From the NCBI RefSeq assembly GCF_900142755.1, contig NZ_FRCA01000003.1, positions 310,001 through 374,000 of the forward strand: 64,000 nucleotides of DNA, read 5' to 3'. The notes below the pieces were generated by a model, which saw only the letters and a list, made by a program, of their open reading frames with translations, was not told the origin of the DNA and did no database searches. A program made the position numbers and the translations under genes. Position 1 is the first letter of the stretch; the number at the start of each line of letters is the position of its first letter. Positions 29,099 to 37,949 of this stretch are shown in pieces. Source of the DNA: Halomonas cupida. Lineage in GTDB: Bacteria > Pseudomonadota > Gammaproteobacteria > Pseudomonadales > Halomonadaceae.

Positions 29099-29824
29099 AT
29101 GACGACTCCACGACGCTTTGTCGAGCGTGACCGTAACTGGCACCCTCCCGCCTATGCCCCGGGCTACAAGACCAGCATCCCGCGTTCACCGAATCAGGCG
29201 CTGGTCAGCCTGCAGAACCCCAGTATCAGCGAGCTGTCTGGCCCGGACTTCCGCAAGCTACGGATGGGCCCCCACGACAATGACCTGCTGATGAACTTCC
29301 GTGACGAGGCCAGTCCAGGACTGCCGGTGGGAGAGCGGATCATCCTGTTCGGTCGAGTCGTCGATCAATTCGGCAAGCCGGTACCTCATACCCTGGTGGA
29401 GATGTGGCAGGCTAATGCCGGTGGCCGCTATCGCCACGGCAAGGACCGCTATCTGGCGCCACTCGACCCCAATTTCGGCGGTGTGGGCCGCTGTCTCACT
29501 GACGATGATGGCTGGTATCGTTTCCGCACCATCAAGCCTGGCCCCTATCCCTGGCCGAATGGCATCAATACCTGGCGCCCGGCGCATATCCACGTCAGCG
29601 TCATGGGGCCTGCCATTTCCACTCGCTTGATCACCCAGATGTACTTCGAGGGGGACCCGTTGATTCCGATCTGTCCCATCGTGCAGACGCTCAAGGATTC
29701 GGAAGCCGTGCAGACCATGATCGGGCGCCTCGATATGGCTCGTTCGCGTCCCATGGATGCACTCGCCTGGCGCTTTGACCTGGTGGTGCGTGGCGCGCTG
29801 CAGACCTACTTCGAGAATCAGTGA
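29099..29824 (+). CDS. pcaH: Protocatechuate 3,4-dioxygenase beta subunit
   Basis: Iron-bearing subunit of the intradiol dioxygenase that cleaves protocatechuate to beta-carboxymuconate. In this 241-residue protein the four Fe(III) ligands are recognisable: Tyr111 in GGRYRHG, Tyr150 in PGPYPW, and His163 and His165 in RPAHIHV; each is shifted by three from the P. putida numbering (108, 147, 160, 162). The ATG at 29099 is preferred over an in-frame GTG at 29090. pcaG follows 25 bases later. Confidence 0.96.
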   Translation: MTTPRRFVERDRNWHPPAYAPGYKTSIPRSPNQALVSLQNPSISELSGPDFRKLRMGPHDNDLLMNFRDEASPGLPVGERIILFGRVVDQFGKPVPHTLVEMWQANAGGRYRHGKDRYLAPLDPNFGGVGRCLTDDDGWYRFRTIKPGPYPWPNGINTWRPAHIHVSVMGPAISTRLITQMYFEGDPLIPICPIVQTLKDSEAVQTMIGRLDMARSRPMDALAWRFDLVVRGALQTYFENQ

Positions 29825-29849
29825 TACCGAGCACGGTGAGGAAATGACC

Positions 29850-30485
29850 ATGGAACAGCCCAACTTCAAGCCCACTGCAGAGCTGATGCTGCGTGAAACC
29901 GCCTCCCAGACCGCGGGGCCCTATGTTCATATTGGCCTGGCGCTGGATGTGGCCGGATTACCGGAGCGGGATGAAGAAATCTGGAACCGCATGGCAGGTG
30001 AGGATGCGGAAGGCGAGCGTATCGAGGTGGTTGGCCGGGTGATTGACGGCAATGGAGACCTGGTGCGTGACGCTCTGCTCGAGGCCTGGCAGGCCGACAG
30101 CCGGGGCAATTACCAAGCGGGTTTCGACCTCAAGGCGCCCTTCAACAGCTTCGGGCGTACCGCGACCACCGCGGCAGGCGATAGCGAATGGGTGCTGCAC
30201 ACCATCAAGCCCGGCTCGATCACCGCTGAAGACGGCAGGGTGATGGCCCCGCATATTACCCTGAGTCTGTTTGCCCGAGGTGTGAACATCCAACTGCAGA
30301 CACGTCTGTATTTCGAGGATGAGGCTGCAGCCAATGACCAGTGCCCGGTACTCAATGCCATCGAGTCACCACCGCGTCGTCAGACACTGATAGCGAGGAA
30401 GGAATCGGGGGAAGCAGGCATCCCACGTTATCGGCTGGATATTGTCCTGCAGGGTGATGGCGAGACCGTGTTCTTCGATTATTGA
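29850..30485 (+). CDS. pcaG: Protocatechuate 3,4-dioxygenase alpha subunit
   Basis: The 211-residue partner of PcaH in the alpha-beta dioxygenase. It has the same fold but lacks the full set of iron ligands, keeping MAPHITLSLFARGVN where the beta subunit has [10 protein letters not shown]-terminal residues (LRETASQTAGPYVHIGLAL) and the LEAWQADSRGNY segment are typical. The ATG at 29850 has GAGGA seven bases upstream; the ATG at 29844 is too close to that site. Probably cotranscribed with pcaH under PcaQ control. Confidence 0.95.
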   Translation: MEQPNFKPTAELMLRETASQTAGPYVHIGLALDVAGLPERDEEIWNRMAGEDAEGERIEVVGRVIDGNGDLVRDALLEAWQADSRGNYQAGFDLKAPFNSFGRTATTAAGDSEWVLHTIKPGSITAEDGRVMAPHITLSLFARGVNIQLQTRLYFEDEAAANDQCPVLNAIESPPRRQTLIARKESGEAGIPRYRLDIVLQGDGETVFFDY

Positions 30486-30555
30486 GTAATCCCGGTAAGA
30501 CGACCCCGGACAATCCTCCATGCCGCCGTGGGTTCGATACCCACGGCGATCCTGT

Positions 30556-30592
30556 GATGGGGCTTGCGATATCCGGATGGGGCTTGCGATAT
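30556..30592. repeat. 17-bp direct repeat before the GNAT gene
   Basis: GATGGGGCTTGCGATAT occurs twice with a three-base gap, upstream of the GNAT gene. It could be a regulator site or a slippage duplication. Confidence 0.6.
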
Positions 30593-30635
30593 GTGATAAT
30601 GGCAGCGTTTTCTGCATGGAAAGGAGTCCCTCCGC

Positions 30636-31157
30636 ATGATACGCATTCGCCCGACGCGAACCGGCGATATTGCCTTGCTGCCGTCCATCGAAGTGTCGGC
30701 GGGCCAGGCATTTCGAACCATCCCTGAGTTGGCCTGGATTGCCGACGACGATGTGCTGTCGGAAGCACAGCATCAGCAACTGTTGAGGGTAGGCTATTGT
30801 TGGGTGGCTACCGATGACGGCGACCAGCCGGTAGGCTTCCTTGCCGCCCGGCCATGCGCAACAGCCCTGCATATCGAGGAGTTGGCCGTGGCAGGTGATC
30901 GTCAGGGCCAGGGGATCGGGCGAGCGCTGATGCAGCATGTCATGGAGGAGGCCAGGCGTGAGGCATTCGCACAGTTGAGCCTGACGACCTTTCGTGACGT
31001 GGCCTGGAATGCGCCGTTCTACGCCGGTCTCGGCTTCCGCACGCTCGACGACAGTGATATGCCGGAATTGCTGGCTGCCATCCTTGACCAGGAAGCGGCC
31101 CATGGATTTCCTCCACGAAGTCGCTGCGCCATGGTGTTGCCGCTCATCAATCGCTGA
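30636..31157 (+). CDS. GNAT-family N-acetyltransferase
   Basis: A 173-residue acetyltransferase with the acetyl-CoA binding motif RQGQGIGRALM (Q/R-x-x-G-x-G/A) at about residues 89-99 and the preceding strand ALHIEELAVAG. The later NAPFYAGLGFRTL segment is typical of motif B. AAGGAG lies nine bases before the ATG. It converges with the benM-like gene, 14 bases apart, and has no evident link to the aromatic pathways. The substrate cannot be predicted. Confidence 0.9.
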   Translation: MIRIRPTRTGDIALLPSIEVSAGQAFRTIPELAWIADDDVLSEAQHQQLLRVGYCWVATDDGDQPVGFLAARPCATALHIEELAVAGDRQGQGIGRALMQHVMEEARREAFAQLSLTTFRDVAWNAPFYAGLGFRTLDDSDMPELLAAILDQEAAHGFPPRSRCAMVLPLINR

Positions 31158-31171
31158 GCTGCCGAATACTT

Positions 31172-32074
31172 CTACGGATACTTGCCGCTGCGTCTATTCT
31201 CGACCAGCACTTCGAGGATGGCGTTGGCCTCCTTCATGGTCTCGCTGGGCACTTCACCGCGTCGACGGCTGCAGACAATCGGCGAGGTGATGTGCTTTTC
31301 GGCAAGGTACAGATAGCTGATGCCATCGCGGTTCTGGCGCTTGACCTGTTCCGGTACCAGGGTGATACCGAAGTGGGACACCACCAGCCCCAGCGCGGTC
31401 TGCATTTCGTGAGCCTCCTGGGCCACGCTGACCTTGAGTCCGCGGCTACGGAACAGTCCCAACACGATATCGGCGAGGCTGGGACGAGGGCTGGCCGGAT
31501 ACAGCACCAGCGGGTACTGCGCCAACTGCTCCAGAGTCGGTGTGGTGCCGTCCAGTGGATGGCCTACCGGTACCGCCGCCATCATTGGTTCCTCAAACAA
31601 CACTTCCTGCTCGACTTCCGGGTCGTCGATGCGCAGACGACCGAAGCCGATATCAATTCGTCCCGCCTTCAACGACTGAACCTGTTCGACGGTGGTCATT
31701 TCGGCCAGCGTCAGCTCCACATTGTCCTTTTGTCGTAAGCCTCGAACCAACAGGGGAAGCTGGCCGTAGAACAGCGATGGCACGAAACCGATGCTGAATA
31801 GCTCGCGGTTGTGACGGACCATCCTGCGTACTGCAGTGACTGTGGTGTCCAACTTTTCAAGTATCTGCAATGAGTGCTCGTAGAAGAACTGGCCTGCTGG
31901 AGTAAGGGTCAATCCTCGTGGTCCGCGAACAAACAGTTGGGCGCCAAGTTCTTCTTCCAACTGATTGATTTGTCTTGTTAAAGGGGGCTGTGCCATATGC
32001 AGCCTCGCCGCCGCGCGCGTGATGTTCAGCTCTTCCGCCGCGGCACGGAAATAGCGGAGATGGCGAAGCTCCAT
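31172..32074 (-). CDS. LysR-family regulator of benzoate/catechol genes (BenM/CatR type)
   Basis: A 300-residue LysR protein beginning MELRHLRYFRAAAEE, like BenM and CatM, with HTH AAARLHMAQPPLTRQINQLE. The effector domain keeps BenM-like segments: GFVPSLFYGQLP, LKAGRIDIGFGRL and VLYPASPRPS. Such regulators bind cis,cis-muconate (and benzoate in BenM). It is divergent from catB and is the only regulator next to the catBCA-benABCD run. The ATG at 32074 has AGGAGG just upstream. BenM and CatR cannot be separated without structure-based comparison of the second effector site. Confidence 0.88.
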   Translation of the reverse strand: MELRHLRYFRAAAEELNITRAAARLHMAQPPLTRQINQLEEELGAQLFVRGPRGLTLTPAGQFFYEHSLQILEKLDTTVTAVRRMVRHNRELFSIGFVPSLFYGQLPLLVRGLRQKDNVELTLAEMTTVEQVQSLKAGRIDIGFGRLRIDDPEVEQEVLFEEPMMAAVPVGHPLDGTTPTLEQLAQYPLVLYPASPRPSLADIVLGLFRSRGLKVSVAQEAHEMQTALGLVVSHFGITLVPEQVKRQNRDGISYLYLAEKHITSPIVCSRRRGEVPSETMKEANAILEVLVENRRSGKYP

Positions 32075-32075
32075 G

Positions 32076-32119
32076 ATACCTCCTGAGTATGGTGTGGCAC
32101 CCAAACCATATTGGTTGTG
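32076..32119. promoter_or_regulatory. BenM/CatM-type operator region
   Basis: ATAC-CTCCTGA-GTAT at 32076-32090 fits the ATAC-N7-GTAT consensus of BenM/CatM, and it overlaps the regulator's own ribosome-binding site, suggesting autoregulation. A second inverted repeat AACCA-TAT-TGGTT follows at about 32105-32117. Both lie in the divergent gap with catB. Confidence 0.65.
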
Positions 32120-32233
32120 ACGCTGGAGTGCAATCAAACTGCGCTCAGACCCTAGGGCAATGTCGGTCAGGGATTACGCCAAAAGAATCCGCTTACCTAC
32201 ACAGCCGATCGCCAATGTCCTCGTCAGAAACCC

Positions 32234-32293
32234 TTTTGCCAGCAACAGTTTTTCCAGCAACCATTTTTCCAGTAGCCATCTTTCCAGTAACCC
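32234..32293 (+). repeat. Four 15-bp tandem repeats in the catB leader
   Basis: Four 15-base units of the form TTTTTCCAGCAACCA (variants TTTTGCCAGCAACAG, TTTTTCCAGTAGCCA, TCTTTCCAGTAACCC) occupy the 5' leader just before the catB ribosome-binding site. They can be read in the catB frame but without a good upstream start. Confidence 0.85.
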
Positions 32294-32304
32294 AGGGAGC
32301 CAGG

Positions 32305-33420
32305 ATGTCCAGCCAGATTCAATCCATCGAGACGTTACTGGTCGATCTACCGACCATCCGTCCGCACAAGTTGTCGATGGCCACCATGGCTACCCAGACC
32401 ATGGTCATCGTGCGCCTGCACTGCAGCGATGGCATCGAGGGCCTGGGCGAAGCTACCACCATTGGTGGCCTGAGTTATGGCCCGGAAAGCCCCGAGAGCA
32501 TGAAGGTCAACATCGATACCTGGCTGGGGCCGGTGCTGCTGGGCGAGGACGCCGCCAACATCAATGCGCTGATGGCGAAGCTGAGCAAGGTGGCCCAGGG
32601 CAATGCGATTGCCAAATCGGCGCTGGAGACGGCACTGCTGGATGCTCAGGGCAAGCGCCTGGGCGTGTCGGTCGCCACCTTGCTGGGCGGCGCGCAACAC
32701 ACCCATCTTCCGGTGCTCTGGACCCTCGCCAGTGGCGATACCGAGCGTGATATCGAGGAAGCGCAGCGTCTGGTCGATGAGCGCCGCCACCGGGATTTCA
32801 AACTCAAGATCGGGCTGCGCTCTGTCGATCAGGACGTGCGTCATGTGGCGGCGATCAAGGCTGCACTGGGAGACAACGTCAGCGTCCGTGTTGACGTCAA
32901 TCAGGCCTGGGATGAAAACACCGCAGTACGCGCCATTTCGGCGCTACAGGAGGCCGGTGTCGAGCTGATCGAACAACCCATCCCAGCTCGTGAGCATGCC
33001 GGTATGGCGCGGCTTTCACGGCGCTTCGAGGTGGCCATGCTGGCCGACGAAGGAGTACAGGACAGCACCGATGGTCTGACGCTGATCAGTCAAGGCTTCA
33101 GTGGTGCCTTTGCCCTCAAGATTGCCAAGAGTGGAGGCCCGCGTGGTGCGCTGAGGCTCGCTCAAATGGCCCAGACCGCGGGTATCGGACTCTACGGCGG
33201 CACCATGCTGGAGGGCACCATCGGCAGCGTTGCGGCTCTGCACGCCTGGGCCACGTTGCCGGCAATGGCGTGGGGTACGGAGATGTTCGGCCCACTGTTG
33301 CTGACCGATGACATCGTCGCCAGGCCACTGAAGTTTGCGGAATTCGGTGTCGAACTGCCGACCGGGCCGGGCCTGGGCGTGGAGATCGACGAGGACAGGC
33401 TCAAGGAATTCGCACGCTGA
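32305..33420 (+). CDS. catB: Muconate cycloisomerase
   Basis: Converts cis,cis-muconate to muconolactone. A 371-residue enolase-superfamily enzyme with catalytic lysines 166 and 168 in FKLKIGL, the metal ligands Asp197 (RVDVNQAW), Glu in LIEQPIP and Asp in LADEG, and the general acid-base lysine in ALKIAKSGG near 272, each one residue offset from the P. putida enzyme. The ATG at 32305 follows GGGAG; upstream codons cover the tandem repeats and are probably untranslated. First gene of the long cat-ben run. Confidence 0.96.
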   Translation: MSSQIQSIETLLVDLPTIRPHKLSMATMATQTMVIVRLHCSDGIEGLGEATTIGGLSYGPESPESMKVNIDTWLGPVLLGEDAANINALMAKLSKVAQGNAIAKSALETALLDAQGKRLGVSVATLLGGAQHTHLPVLWTLASGDTERDIEEAQRLVDERRHRDFKLKIGLRSVDQDVRHVAAIKAALGDNVSVRVDVNQAWDENTAVRAISALQEAGVELIEQPIPAREHAGMARLSRRFEVAMLADEGVQDSTDGLTLISQGFSGAFALKIAKSGGPRGALRLAQMAQTAGIGLYGGTMLEGTIGSVAALHAWATLPAMAWGTEMFGPLLLTDDIVARPLKFAEFGVELPTGPGLGVEIDEDRLKEFAR

Positions 33421-33446
33421 ACAGCGGCGAGAAGGGGAGAGAAACG

Positions 33447-33737
33447 ATGCTTTTTCAAGTGGAAATGACGGTCAAGTTGCCTGTGGACATGCCCGCCGAC
33501 AAGGCCGCCGATATCAAGGCAACCGAGAAGGCCTATTCGCAGGAGCTGCAGCGCAGCGGCAAGTGGCGTCACCTGTGGCGCGTCGCGGGTAGCTACTCGA
33601 ATGTGAGCATCTTCGATGTCGAGGATAACGCCGAACTGCAGGAACTGGTCTCGAACCTACCGTTGTTTCCTTACATGGAGATCAGCGTCAAACCCTTGTG
33701 CCGTCATCCTTCCTCGGTTCGTGAGGATGACTCCTGA
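33447..33737 (+). CDS. catC: Muconolactone delta-isomerase
   Basis: Isomerises muconolactone to 3-oxoadipate enol-lactone. A 96-residue protein of the usual size, beginning MLFQVEMTVKLPVDMP, with the conserved glutamate in KATEKAYSQELQRSGKW and the WRVAGSYSNVSIFDV and LPLFPYMEISVKPL segments. It lies 26 bases after catB, with GGGGAGAG before the ATG. Confidence 0.96.
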   Translation: MLFQVEMTVKLPVDMPADKAADIKATEKAYSQELQRSGKWRHLWRVAGSYSNVSIFDVEDNAELQELVSNLPLFPYMEISVKPLCRHPSSVREDDS

Positions 33738-33812
33738 ACGACGCTGGCATCCAGCTCAATCACAGCAGCAATGACAACAACAAATGACACGCCACACCGT
33801 GAGGATAGCGAT

Positions 33813-34790
33813 ATGAACAGCATGACCCAGCACCACAACCCGCGCATCTTCGATACTGCCGAGGTGCAGGACTTTCTGAACACCGTAAGCGGGTTCGATA
33901 AGTCCGCCGGCAGCGAGCGAGGCAAACAGATTCTGCATCGCCTGCTGTCGGACATCTATCGCCTGATTGATGACTTCGATGTTTCCCCTGAGGAGTTCTG
34001 GCAGAGCGTCGCCCTGCTCAATGCGCTGGGCAAGGACTCCCAGTTTGGCCTGTTGGCACCGGGGCTGGGCTTCGATCACTACCTCGATATGCGCATGGAT
34101 GCCGCCGATGAGGCGCGTGGTCTGAATGGCGGTACGCCACGTACCATCGAAGGGCCGTTGTACGTTGCCGGCGCGCCGGAGTCGCAAGGCGAGGCGCGCA
34201 TGGACGATGGTACGGATACTGACGCTGAAGTCATGTGGCTGACCGGTCAGGTGCGCGATACCGAGGGCAAGCCGGTTGCTGGCGCCAGGGTCGAGATCTG
34301 GCATGCCGACAGCAAGGGCAACTACTCCTTTTTCGACCCCTCGCAGTCGGAGTACAACCTGCGTCGCACCATCCTGACCGATGACGAGGGCCGTTATCGT
34401 GTGCGTAGCATCATTCCTTCCGGCTATGGCTGCCCCCCGGACAGTCCCACCCAGCAGGTGCTCGATCTGCTCGGCCGCCACGGCCAGCGCCCGGCGCATA
34501 TTCACTTCTTCATCTCGGCGCAGGGGCATCGCCACCTGACCACCCAGATCAATCTGGCGGGTGACCCCTACACCTATGACGACTTTGCCTTCGCGACCCG
34601 TGATGAGCTGGTGGTGGAAGCCACACGCATCGAGGACGACGAGGCTGCTCGTCAGCGTGGTCTGGAGGCTCGCTTCACCGAGCTGGGGGCCCCGTTCACC
34701 GAAGTGGTGTTCGATGTCGAGCTGGCGGCGACTACCGAGTCCGAGTTGCAGCAGCGCCACAAGCGGCCGCGCGCCCTCGAGGACGCTTGA
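33813..34790 (+). CDS. catA: Catechol 1,2-dioxygenase
   Basis: Intradiol dioxygenase that opens catechol to cis,cis-muconate. A 325-residue protein with the four Fe(III) ligands in view: Tyr171 in GNYSFFD, a tyrosine at about 205 in SGYGCPP, and His229 and His231 in RPAHIHFF. The N-terminal part (about residues 1-110) is the helical dimerisation domain characteristic of catechol rather than protocatechuate dioxygenases. GAGGA lies seven bases before the ATG at 33813; an in-frame upstream extension lacks a site. Confidence 0.96.
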   Translation: MNSMTQHHNPRIFDTAEVQDFLNTVSGFDKSAGSERGKQILHRLLSDIYRLIDDFDVSPEEFWQSVALLNALGKDSQFGLLAPGLGFDHYLDMRMDAADEARGLNGGTPRTIEGPLYVAGAPESQGEARMDDGTDTDAEVMWLTGQVRDTEGKPVAGARVEIWHADSKGNYSFFDPSQSEYNLRRTILTDDEGRYRVRSIIPSGYGCPPDSPTQQVLDLLGRHGQRPAHIHFFISAQGHRHLTTQINLAGDPYTYDDFAFATRDELVVEATRIEDDEAARQRGLEARFTELGAPFTEVVFDVELAATTESELQQRHKRPRALEDA

Positions 34791-34882
34791 TTCGTGTTAT
34801 CGCTCCTTGCGAGCACTGATTCCTGATGGCTACCGGGACAACCAGTAGCTGAAAACAAGCAACCGAGAACCGCTGACCTGAC

Positions 34883-34904
34883 GACCGTGCCGATCGGCAT
34901 GGTC
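34883..34904. promoter_or_regulatory. 22-bp near-perfect palindrome before benA
   Basis: The core TGCCGATCGGCA is a perfect 12-base palindrome, flanked by GACC and GGTC with one mismatched position between. It lies in the 188-base catA-benA gap. It could be an operator or, in RNA, a hairpin that adjusts transcription between cat and ben genes. Confidence 0.5.
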
Positions 34905-34978
34905 CGGGGACGGCTAGCCCGATAAACCGTGCGCGACAGGCGGCGGTGCAGAGCTGACCGGCGGAGAGGAGAACCACA

Positions 34979-36343
34979 ATGACCAGCACACTCGATCAGA
35001 TTGAAGCCCGTGTCCGTGGCGCGGTCGTGGATGACGCCGAGAACGGTATCTTCCGCTGCCACCGCAGCATGTTTACTGATCCCGAGTTCTTCGATCTGGA
35101 GATGAAGCATATCTTCGAGGGCAACTGGCTGTTCATGGCCCACGAAAGCCAGATCCCGGAGCCGGGGGATTACTTCACCCTGACCATGGGGCGTCAGCCG
35201 GTGTTCATCACCCGCGACAAGGACGGTGAGCTGCATGCTCTGATCAATGCCTGTGCCCACCGTGGCGCCACCCTGTGTCGACGCAAGCGCGGCAACAAGG
35301 GCACCTTCACCTGTCCTTTTCATGGCTGGACCTTCAAGAACGATGGACGCCTGCTCAAGGCCAAGAACGAGAAGACCGGCGCCTATCCGGCGGGCTTCAA
35401 GCAGGACGGCTCCCATGACCTCAAGCGGGTGCCGATGTTTGCCAACTACAAGGGCTTTCTGTTCGGCAGCCTCAGCGAGGATGTCTTGCCGCTGGAGGAG
35501 CATCTCGGCGAAACCATGAAGGTGATCGACAACATCGTCGACCAGGCGCCGGAGGGGCTGGAAGTCCTGCGTGGTACCTCATCCTACACCTATACCGGTA
35601 ACTGGAAACTGCAGGCCGAGAATGGTGCGGATGGCTATCACGTCGGCACCGTTCACTGGAACTATGCCTCGACCATGGATCGCCGCAATTACGACGCGGG
35701 TGGCACCAAAGCGGTGGATGCCGATGGCTGGTCGAAGAGTCAGGGCGGTTTCTACTCCTATGAGAATGGCCACATGATGCTGTGGACACGCCTGCTCAAC
35801 CCGGAGGTGCGTCCGGTCCATACCCGCAAGGACTGGGTCGAGGAGCAGTTCGGTGAGGCGCGGGCCGACTCCATCGTCAACCAGACCCGTAACCTGTGCC
35901 TGTATCCCAACGTCTATCTGATGGATCAGTTCTCGACCCAGATTCGTGTGCTGCGCCCCATCGCTGTCGACAAGACGGAAGTCACCATCTACTGCTTCGC
36001 CCCCAGGAGCGAATCCGCCGAGAACCGCCGTGTGCGTATCCGCCAGTACGAGGACTTCTTCAATGTCAGTGGCATGGGCACGCCGGACGATCTCGAGGAA
36101 TTCCGCGGTTGCCACAACGGTTATCAAAGCAGTGCGGCCGAGTGGAACGACCTCTCCCGTGGTGCCAATCAATGGATCCAGGGAGCCGACGACAATGCTC
36201 GGGCCATCGATATGAAGCCGCTGATGAGTGGGGCCTCACCGGAAGACGAGGGACTCTACGTGCTGCATCACAAGCACTGGGTGCAGGAGATGCTGCGTTC
36301 CATCGAGCGTGAGCGCAGCCAGTTCATCGCCGTCGCATCCTGA
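34979..36343 (+). CDS. benA: Benzoate 1,2-dioxygenase large (alpha) subunit
   Basis: Catalytic subunit of the ring-hydroxylating dioxygenase that turns benzoate into its cis-1,2-dihydrodiol carboxylate. A 454-residue protein: the Rieske [2Fe-2S] domain has Cys92-x-His94 and Cys112-x2-His115 (CAHRG and CPFHGW), and the mononuclear iron site has His221 and His226 in [17 protein letters not shown] lies seven bases before the ATG. benB, benC and benD follow in the same direction. Confidence 0.96.
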   Translation: MTSTLDQIEARVRGAVVDDAENGIFRCHRSMFTDPEFFDLEMKHIFEGNWLFMAHESQIPEPGDYFTLTMGRQPVFITRDKDGELHALINACAHRGATLCRRKRGNKGTFTCPFHGWTFKNDGRLLKAKNEKTGAYPAGFKQDGSHDLKRVPMFANYKGFLFGSLSEDVLPLEEHLGETMKVIDNIVDQAPEGLEVLRGTSSYTYTGNWKLQAENGADGYHVGTVHWNYASTMDRRNYDAGGTKAVDADGWSKSQGGFYSYENGHMMLWTRLLNPEVRPVHTRKDWVEEQFGEARADSIVNQTRNLCLYPNVYLMDQFSTQIRVLRPIAVDKTEVTIYCFAPRSESAENRRVRIRQYEDFFNVSGMGTPDDLEEFRGCHNGYQSSAAEWNDLSRGANQWIQGADDNARAIDMKPLMSGASPEDEGLYVLHHKHWVQEMLRSIERERSQFIAVAS

Positions 36344-36369
36344 GCCCTGTCCATCGAGGAGGAAATGTC

Positions 36370-36858
36370 ATGTCCATCACTTACGAACAGGTTCAGGCCT
36401 TTGTCTACCGCGAGGCACGGCTACTGGATGACCGCCAGTGGGATGAGTGGCTGGAGTGCTACCACAAGGACGCATCATTCTGGATGCCCTGCTGGGATGA
36501 CGACGACACCCTGGTCGAGTATCCGCAGTCGGAAATCTCGCTGATCTACTACCCCAACCGCGAAGGGTTAGAGGACCGCGTCTACCGGATCAAGACCGAG
36601 CGCAGCGGTGCCAGCACACCGGAGCCGCGTACCACCCACCAGATCACCAATATCGAGGTGCTGGAGCGCGATGGCGACCAACTCAAGGTCCGTTTCAACT
36701 GGCACACCCTGAGCCACCGTTACAAGCAGACCGACAGTTACTTCGGCGCATCCTTCTACCGCCTGGATGTGTCCGGTGAGCAACCGCTGATCACCGAGAA
36801 GGTGGTGCAGCTGAACAACGATTACATCCACCAGGTGATCGACGTCTACCACATCTGA
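36370..36858 (+). CDS. benB: Benzoate 1,2-dioxygenase small (beta) subunit
   Basis: The 162-residue structural subunit of the alpha3-beta3 dioxygenase, of the NTF2-like fold. It begins YEQVQAFVYREARLLDDRQW and contains YHKDASFWMPCWDDDD and ERSGASTPEPRTTHQITNIE, typical of benzoate/toluate dioxygenase beta subunits. GAGGAGG precedes the ATG by seven bases. Located 26 bases after benA. Confidence 0.95.
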   Translation: MSITYEQVQAFVYREARLLDDRQWDEWLECYHKDASFWMPCWDDDDTLVEYPQSEISLIYYPNREGLEDRVYRIKTERSGASTPEPRTTHQITNIEVLERDGDQLKVRFNWHTLSHRYKQTDSYFGASFYRLDVSGEQPLITEKVVQLNNDYIHQVIDVYHI

Positions 36859-36923
36859 GTGGACGCCCGGATAAGCCCTGATTCAGAGGCCAGCCCTGAC
36901 ACTGGTGGGGGAGGATGACAGAC

Positions 36924-37949
36924 ATGAGTTATACCGTTGCGCTCAACTTCGAGGATGGAGTATCTCGCTTTATCGAATGCAATGACGGTGAGACGGTGCT
37001 GGATGCCGCCTATCGTCACAAGGTCAATCTGCCCATGGATTGCTCCGATGGCGTCTGTGGCACCTGCAAGTGCCACTGCCATCAGGGCGAGTTCGAGCTG
37101 GGCGATGAATACATCGATGAGGCCCTGTCGGATGAGGAAGCCGCCGAAGGGATGGTGCTGACCTGCCAGATGGTGCCGTCATCGGACTGTGTGGTTCAGG
37201 TGCCGGTGGCCTCGTCGCTGTGCAAGACCGGTGTCGATCGTCGCCAGGCGACGATCACGCGTATCGAGCAACTTTCCGAAGACAGCATTGAGGTCGAGAT
37301 CGATATCGAGGGCGAGGGGTTCAGCTTCCTGCCGGGACAATACGTGCACCTCGAAGTACCGGGCAAGGGGGCCCATCGTTCCTATTCCTTCAGTTCACGA
37401 CCGGGGTCGTCCCGGGCCAGTTTTCTGATCCGCAACGTCCCCGGAGGGTTGATGAGCGGCTACCTCACCGGTCAGGCAAAGCCGGGAGACCAACTCGCCG
37501 TGACCGGGCCGATGGGCAGCTTCTACCTGCGCGAAATTACTCGTCCGGTGTTGATGCTGGCCGGTGGTACGGGGTTGGCACCCTTCCTCTCGATGCTCGA
37601 ACAACTGGCGGAGACGGGTTGTGAGATGCCGCTACACCTGATCTATGGCGTTAATCGAGATGATCACCTGGTCAAGACCGCCGCACTGGATGCTTTCGCC
37701 GAGCGGCTGCCGACTTTCTCCTACACCACGGTGGTGGTGGATGAGGCCAGCGACCACCCGCGCAAGGGCTATGTGACCCAGCATATGGACGCTGAGGTGA
37801 TGCACGGTGGTGACGTCGATGTCTATCTCTGCGGGCCGCCTCCCATGGTCGACGCCGTGCTCAAGCACTTTGATGCGCAAGGCATCAAGCCACAGAGCTT
37901 CCATTACGAGAAGTTCACGCCCAACCAGGCATCCGAGGAGGCCGCATGA
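36924..37949 (+). CDS. benC: Benzoate 1,2-dioxygenase reductase
   Basis: Electron-transfer component of 341 residues that passes electrons from NADH to BenA. The N-terminal plant-type ferredoxin domain has Cys40, Cys45 and Cys48 (DCSDGVCGTCKC) and a fourth cysteine in LTCQM. The FAD domain follows with RSYSFSS, then the NADH domain with LAGGTGLAPFLSML and YLCGPPPMVDAV. The start at 36924 is chosen because GGAGG lies nine bases upstream; the ATG at 36915 directly abuts that site. The stop overlaps benD (ATGA). Confidence 0.95.
   Translation: MSYTVALNFEDGVSRFIECNDGETVLDAAYRHKVNLPMDCSDGVCGTCKCHCHQGEFELGDEYIDEALSDEEAAEGMVLTCQMVPSSDCVVQVPVASSLCKTGVDRRQATITRIEQLSEDSIEVEIDIEGEGFSFLPGQYVHLEVPGKGAHRSYSFSSRPGSSRASFLIRNVPGGLMSGYLTGQAKPGDQLAVTGPMGSFYLREITRPVLMLAGGTGLAPFLSMLEQLAETGCEMPLHLIYGVNRDDHLVKTAALDAFAERLPTFSYTTVVVDEASDHPRKGYVTQHMDAEVMHGGDVDVYLCGPPPMVDAVLKHFDAQGIKPQSFHYEKFTPNQASEEAA

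Noticed and set aside
33756..34760. A 334-residue open frame antisense to catA
   Set aside because: It mirrors the codon pattern of catA in high-GC DNA, has no recognisable domain and no ribosome-binding site.
34652..35503. A 283-residue open frame antisense to the catA end and benA
   Set aside because: Overlaps two well-supported genes on the other strand; a GC-content shadow.
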